A stretch of 6,239 bases of DNA from Deltaproteobacteria bacterium RBG_13_61_14 (lineage in GTDB: Bacteria > RBG-13-61-14): assembly GCA_001797815.1 (NCBI GenBank), contig MGQK01000041.1:43347-49585 (forward strand), given 5' to 3'. The translations under genes and the position numbers were made by a program. The notes beneath the pieces are model-generated. The model was not told the origin of the DNA. It did no database searches and saw only the letters and a list, made by a program, of their open reading frames with translations. Positions 4,668 through 6,239 of the stretch are shown here, in pieces (position 1 is the stretch's first letter; each line of letters starts with the position of its first letter).

Positions 4668-5228
4668 TCAGGAAGACCAGGTCACTTCATGCCAGCACGA
4701 CGGCACCTCTTCCCGCCACTGGCACCTGATCTCTTTCACCTCGGCCGCAAGGTTCGCGACCGCGAAGACCCCCTGAATCACGCCCTGGAAAAATTCGCAG
4801 GGCATGGGGTTGTTCTTGCGCTCGACGATGGCGCGGTTGGGGCCGCGCTCCAGCACCTTGACGGTGGAGCCGTAATCGGTCTCCAGGGCATAGGCTTGGC
4901 AAAGGATATCCAACATTTTCTGGGGAGAGAGATCTTGAAAGAGCTGCGGCTGGGCGCGCTTAAAAGCTTGCGCGACCATGGTGCCGGTGCGGAAGGGCGG
5001 GACCCCGTTCTCGGCGCCGAACAGGACAATGGCGCACGCTTCCTGGGTCGGGTACATCTCATCCGGCCGATATTGGGTCCTTCCGACCTTCTCCAGGGCC
5101 TTCTGCTTCAACTCCTCCCCGCCCGCGATCCCCAGAATCACCAGGTAACTGATGTGATACCGGCCCTTGCACATGCCCTGGTTCTGCTCAATGAAGCGCC
5201 GCTGTTTCTCGGGGAGAATGGCTTCCAT
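4668..5228 (-). CDS. Uncharacterised 186-residue protein with V4R-like C-terminus
   Basis: No signal peptide or membrane helix is seen, so it is probably cytoplasmic. The N-terminal two thirds is alpha-helical without a motif I know. The C-terminal part, CEFFQGVIQGVFAVANLAAE (144-163) followed by VKEIRCQWREEVPSCWHEV (164-182), follows the pattern of the V4R (4-vinyl reductase) small-ligand domain: a helix with repeated small residues, then strands with two cysteines (C169, C178) about nine residues apart near the end. C144 opens the helix. V4R domains bind small molecules and sometimes metal or haem-derived ligands. The related myxobacterial TIGR02265/DUF2378 proteins are an alternative match. 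ATG 5228 is preceded by AAGGAGG (5235-5241, minus strand) at six bases, so the start is firm. It lies 126 bp after secA and 60 bp before the membrane protein gene on the same strand, and is likely co-transcribed with the latter. Confidence 0.8.
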   Translation of the reverse strand: MEAILPEKQRRFIEQNQGMCKGRYHISYLVILGIAGGEELKQKALEKVGRTQYRPDEMYPTQEACAIVLFGAENGVPPFRTGTMVAQAFKRAQPQLFQDLSPQKMLDILCQAYALETDYGSTVKVLERGPNRAIVERKNNPMPCEFFQGVIQGVFAVANLAAEVKEIRCQWREEVPSCWHEVTWSS

Positions 5229-5330
5229 GCTCCGCCTCCTTTCCGGCCCCCGGCCGCAAACTCAGGTCGTGGCTATTTCCACTGTGCTTAAACCGTCTCA
5301 GAGCGATCAAGCGATTCGCTTCTTTTCACT

Positions 5331-5350
5331 GTGCATCGTCCATGGTGCAT
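5331..5350. repeat. Degenerate tandem heptamer run just after secA
   Basis: Three consecutive seven-base blocks GTGCATC, GTCCATG, GTGCAT(t). The outer two hexamers are identical and 14 bases apart, with the middle block differing by one core base. It starts four bases past the secA stop on the minus strand and resembles the CGGTGCA doublet at 1873-1887. Confidence 0.45.
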
Positions 5351-5354
5351 TAAT

Positions 5355-6239
5355 TCACGCCCCGCAGCACTTCTTGAACTTCTTGCCCGAACCGCAGGGG
5401 CAGGGGTCGTTGCGGCCGACTTTGGGGCCTTCGCGCCGGATGGTGACGGCTGCGGTATCGGCCGGCTGCAGCGGCTGCTGGCCTTCGCCGACCGGAGCGC
5501 CGGGCCCGGCGCCGCGGCCGAGCTGGAGCGGCCGGGCCAGGGGCCGCCGGCGACCCGGCACGGCCGGCGCTTGCGGCCCGGCGAGTTGGAGGCGGAAGAG
5601 CCGGCCGATCGAATCCGCGTTGATCTTGTATTCCAGGTCTTCGAACAGCTCGAAGGCCTCGCGCTTGTATTCCAGGAGCGGGTCGCGCTGGCCGTAGCCG
5701 CGGAGCCCGATGCCTTCCTTGAGGTGGTCCATGTCCAGGAGATGGTCTTGCCAGAGGGTGTCAATGGTGTAGAGGAAAACGTCCTTTTCGATCCGGTGCA
5801 TCAGCTCGTCGCCGGCCACCTGGATCTTGCGCTCGTAATTCTTCTTGGCCTCCTCGGCGACCATCTTAACCAGGTCGTCGGGGTGGGTGGACTCGAGCTG
5901 GTCCGGGTTGAATTCGAGGAAGACCCCGAACTGCTGGACCACTTTGGCGGACATGCCTTTCCAGTCCCACTCTTCCTCGGGCGTCTTCTCGTCGCCGAAC
6001 TCGTAGACGATCTCTTCCGCGATCCGGTCAATGGAATCGAAGACCCGCTCGCGCATGGAGCCGTCTTTCAGCGCCTGCTTGCGCAGCCCGTAGACGATCT
6101 CCCGCTGCTTGTTCATCACGTCATCGTATTCCAGGAGGTGCTTGCGGATGTCGAAGTTGTGCGCCTCCACCTTGCCCTGGGCCCGGGCGATGGAGCGGCT
6201 GACCAGGCCGTGCTCGATCGGCTCGTTGTCCTCCATCCC
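5355..6239 (-). CDS. secA: Preprotein translocase ATPase SecA, C-terminal part (5' end beyond the window)
   Basis: SecA is the ATPase motor that pushes unfolded precursor proteins through SecYEG at the inner membrane. Only the last 294 residues are visible; the frame runs off the right edge. Counting ATG 6236 as residue 1, the segment starts in the scaffold region ([20 protein letters not shown], 16-35, then [11 protein letters not shown]) and continues through the helical wing. It then passes the conserved [20 protein letters not shown] (159-178) and [18 protein letters not shown] (181-198). A long Pro/Ala/Gly/Arg-rich linker (about 219-262) leads to the zinc-binding tail [17 protein letters not shown] (276-292), with C279, C281, C290 and C291 as ligands. 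This tail is the one that binds SecB or ribosomes in other bacteria. The product looks intact to the normal end. The linker is unusually GC-rich but in frame. Confidence 0.97.
   Translation of the reverse strand, partial: GMEDNEPIEHGLVSRSIARAQGKVEAHNFDIRKHLLEYDDVMNKQREIVYGLRKQALKDGSMRERVFDSIDRIAEEIVYEFGDEKTPEEEWDWKGMSAKVVQQFGVFLEFNPDQLESTHPDDLVKMVAEEAKKNYERKIQVAGDELMHRIEKDVFLYTIDTLWQDHLLDMDHLKEGIGLRGYGQRDPLLEYKREAFELFEDLEYKINADSIGRLFRLQLAGPQAPAVPGRRRPLARPLQLGRGAGPGAPVGEGQQPLQPADTAAVTIRREGPKVGRNDPCPCGSGKKFKKCCGA

Noticed and set aside
4654-4675. CTTCCT/AGGAAG inverted repeat over the stop of the 186-residue gene
   Set aside because: Only 6 bp with a 10-base loop and no T-run; too weak to call a terminator.
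4689-5291. 200-codon plus-strand open frame opposite the V4R-like gene
   Set aside because: The minus-strand gene has AAGGAGG and a patterned protein; this frame has neither.
5283-5330. Possible terminator or promoter after secA (AGCGA/TCGCT and TTGATC)
   Set aside because: The stem is 5 bp with a one-base centre, no T-run follows on the minus strand, and no matching -10 lies at a normal distance from TTGATC.
5574-5711. Possible frameshift in the SecA linker, since its sequence is low-complexity and unlike the flanks
   Set aside because: The frame continues cleanly into the perfect zinc-binding tail, and SecA linkers are naturally variable.
1-6239. CRISPR array, tRNA or rRNA genes
   Set aside because: There are no regularly spaced direct repeats with unique spacers, and no tRNA cloverleaf or rRNA sequence was recognised on either strand.

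Overview
This is a GC-rich bacterial window carrying ordinary chromosomal housekeeping genes (prmA and secA, both cut by the window edges). A small REP-associated, single-strand-type transposon sits in the middle of one gene junction. No gene assigns the organism securely. The GC bias, strong AAGGAGG ribosome sites, short intergenic palindromes and the RayT-type transposase fit an uncultured Gram-negative-type phylum such as Omnitrophota or a Desulfobacterota-like group, but that is a guess.

Layout. Positions 2-781 (+) hold the C-terminal part of the ribosomal protein L11 methyltransferase PrmA. Positions 762-1799 hold a mobile unit bounded by a perfect 33-bp inverted repeat. It encodes a 312-residue HUH/Y1 (RayT-like) transposase with an added C-terminal DnaA-like helix-turn-helix domain, and a third copy of the terminal repeat lies in the coding sequence between the two domains. 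The left repeat supplies the present last codons and stop of prmA. Joining the flanks at the AGCT shared by both ends restores a plausible native end, Glu-Leu-Leu-Ala-stop. Just right of the unit a near-consensus promoter (1806-1835) drives two genes: a MaoC-like double-hotdog enoyl-CoA hydratase 2 homologue (1912-2739) and a small protein of unknown function (2789-3325). A perfect palindrome separates them.

A palindrome-rich convergent gap (3326-3410) follows. The rest is on the minus strand, read right to left: the SecA C-terminus with its zinc-binding tail (6239-5355), a 186-residue protein with a V4R-like C-terminal pattern (5228-4668), and a four-helix membrane protein with what looks like an internal duplication (4607-3411).

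Functionally, prmA and secA are core translation and secretion genes. The hydratase pair looks like acyl-CoA metabolism. The two minus-strand genes after secA are uncharacterised. The most interesting part is the transposon: three copies of its terminal repeat, one inside its own gene, and a clean reconstruction of the empty site.
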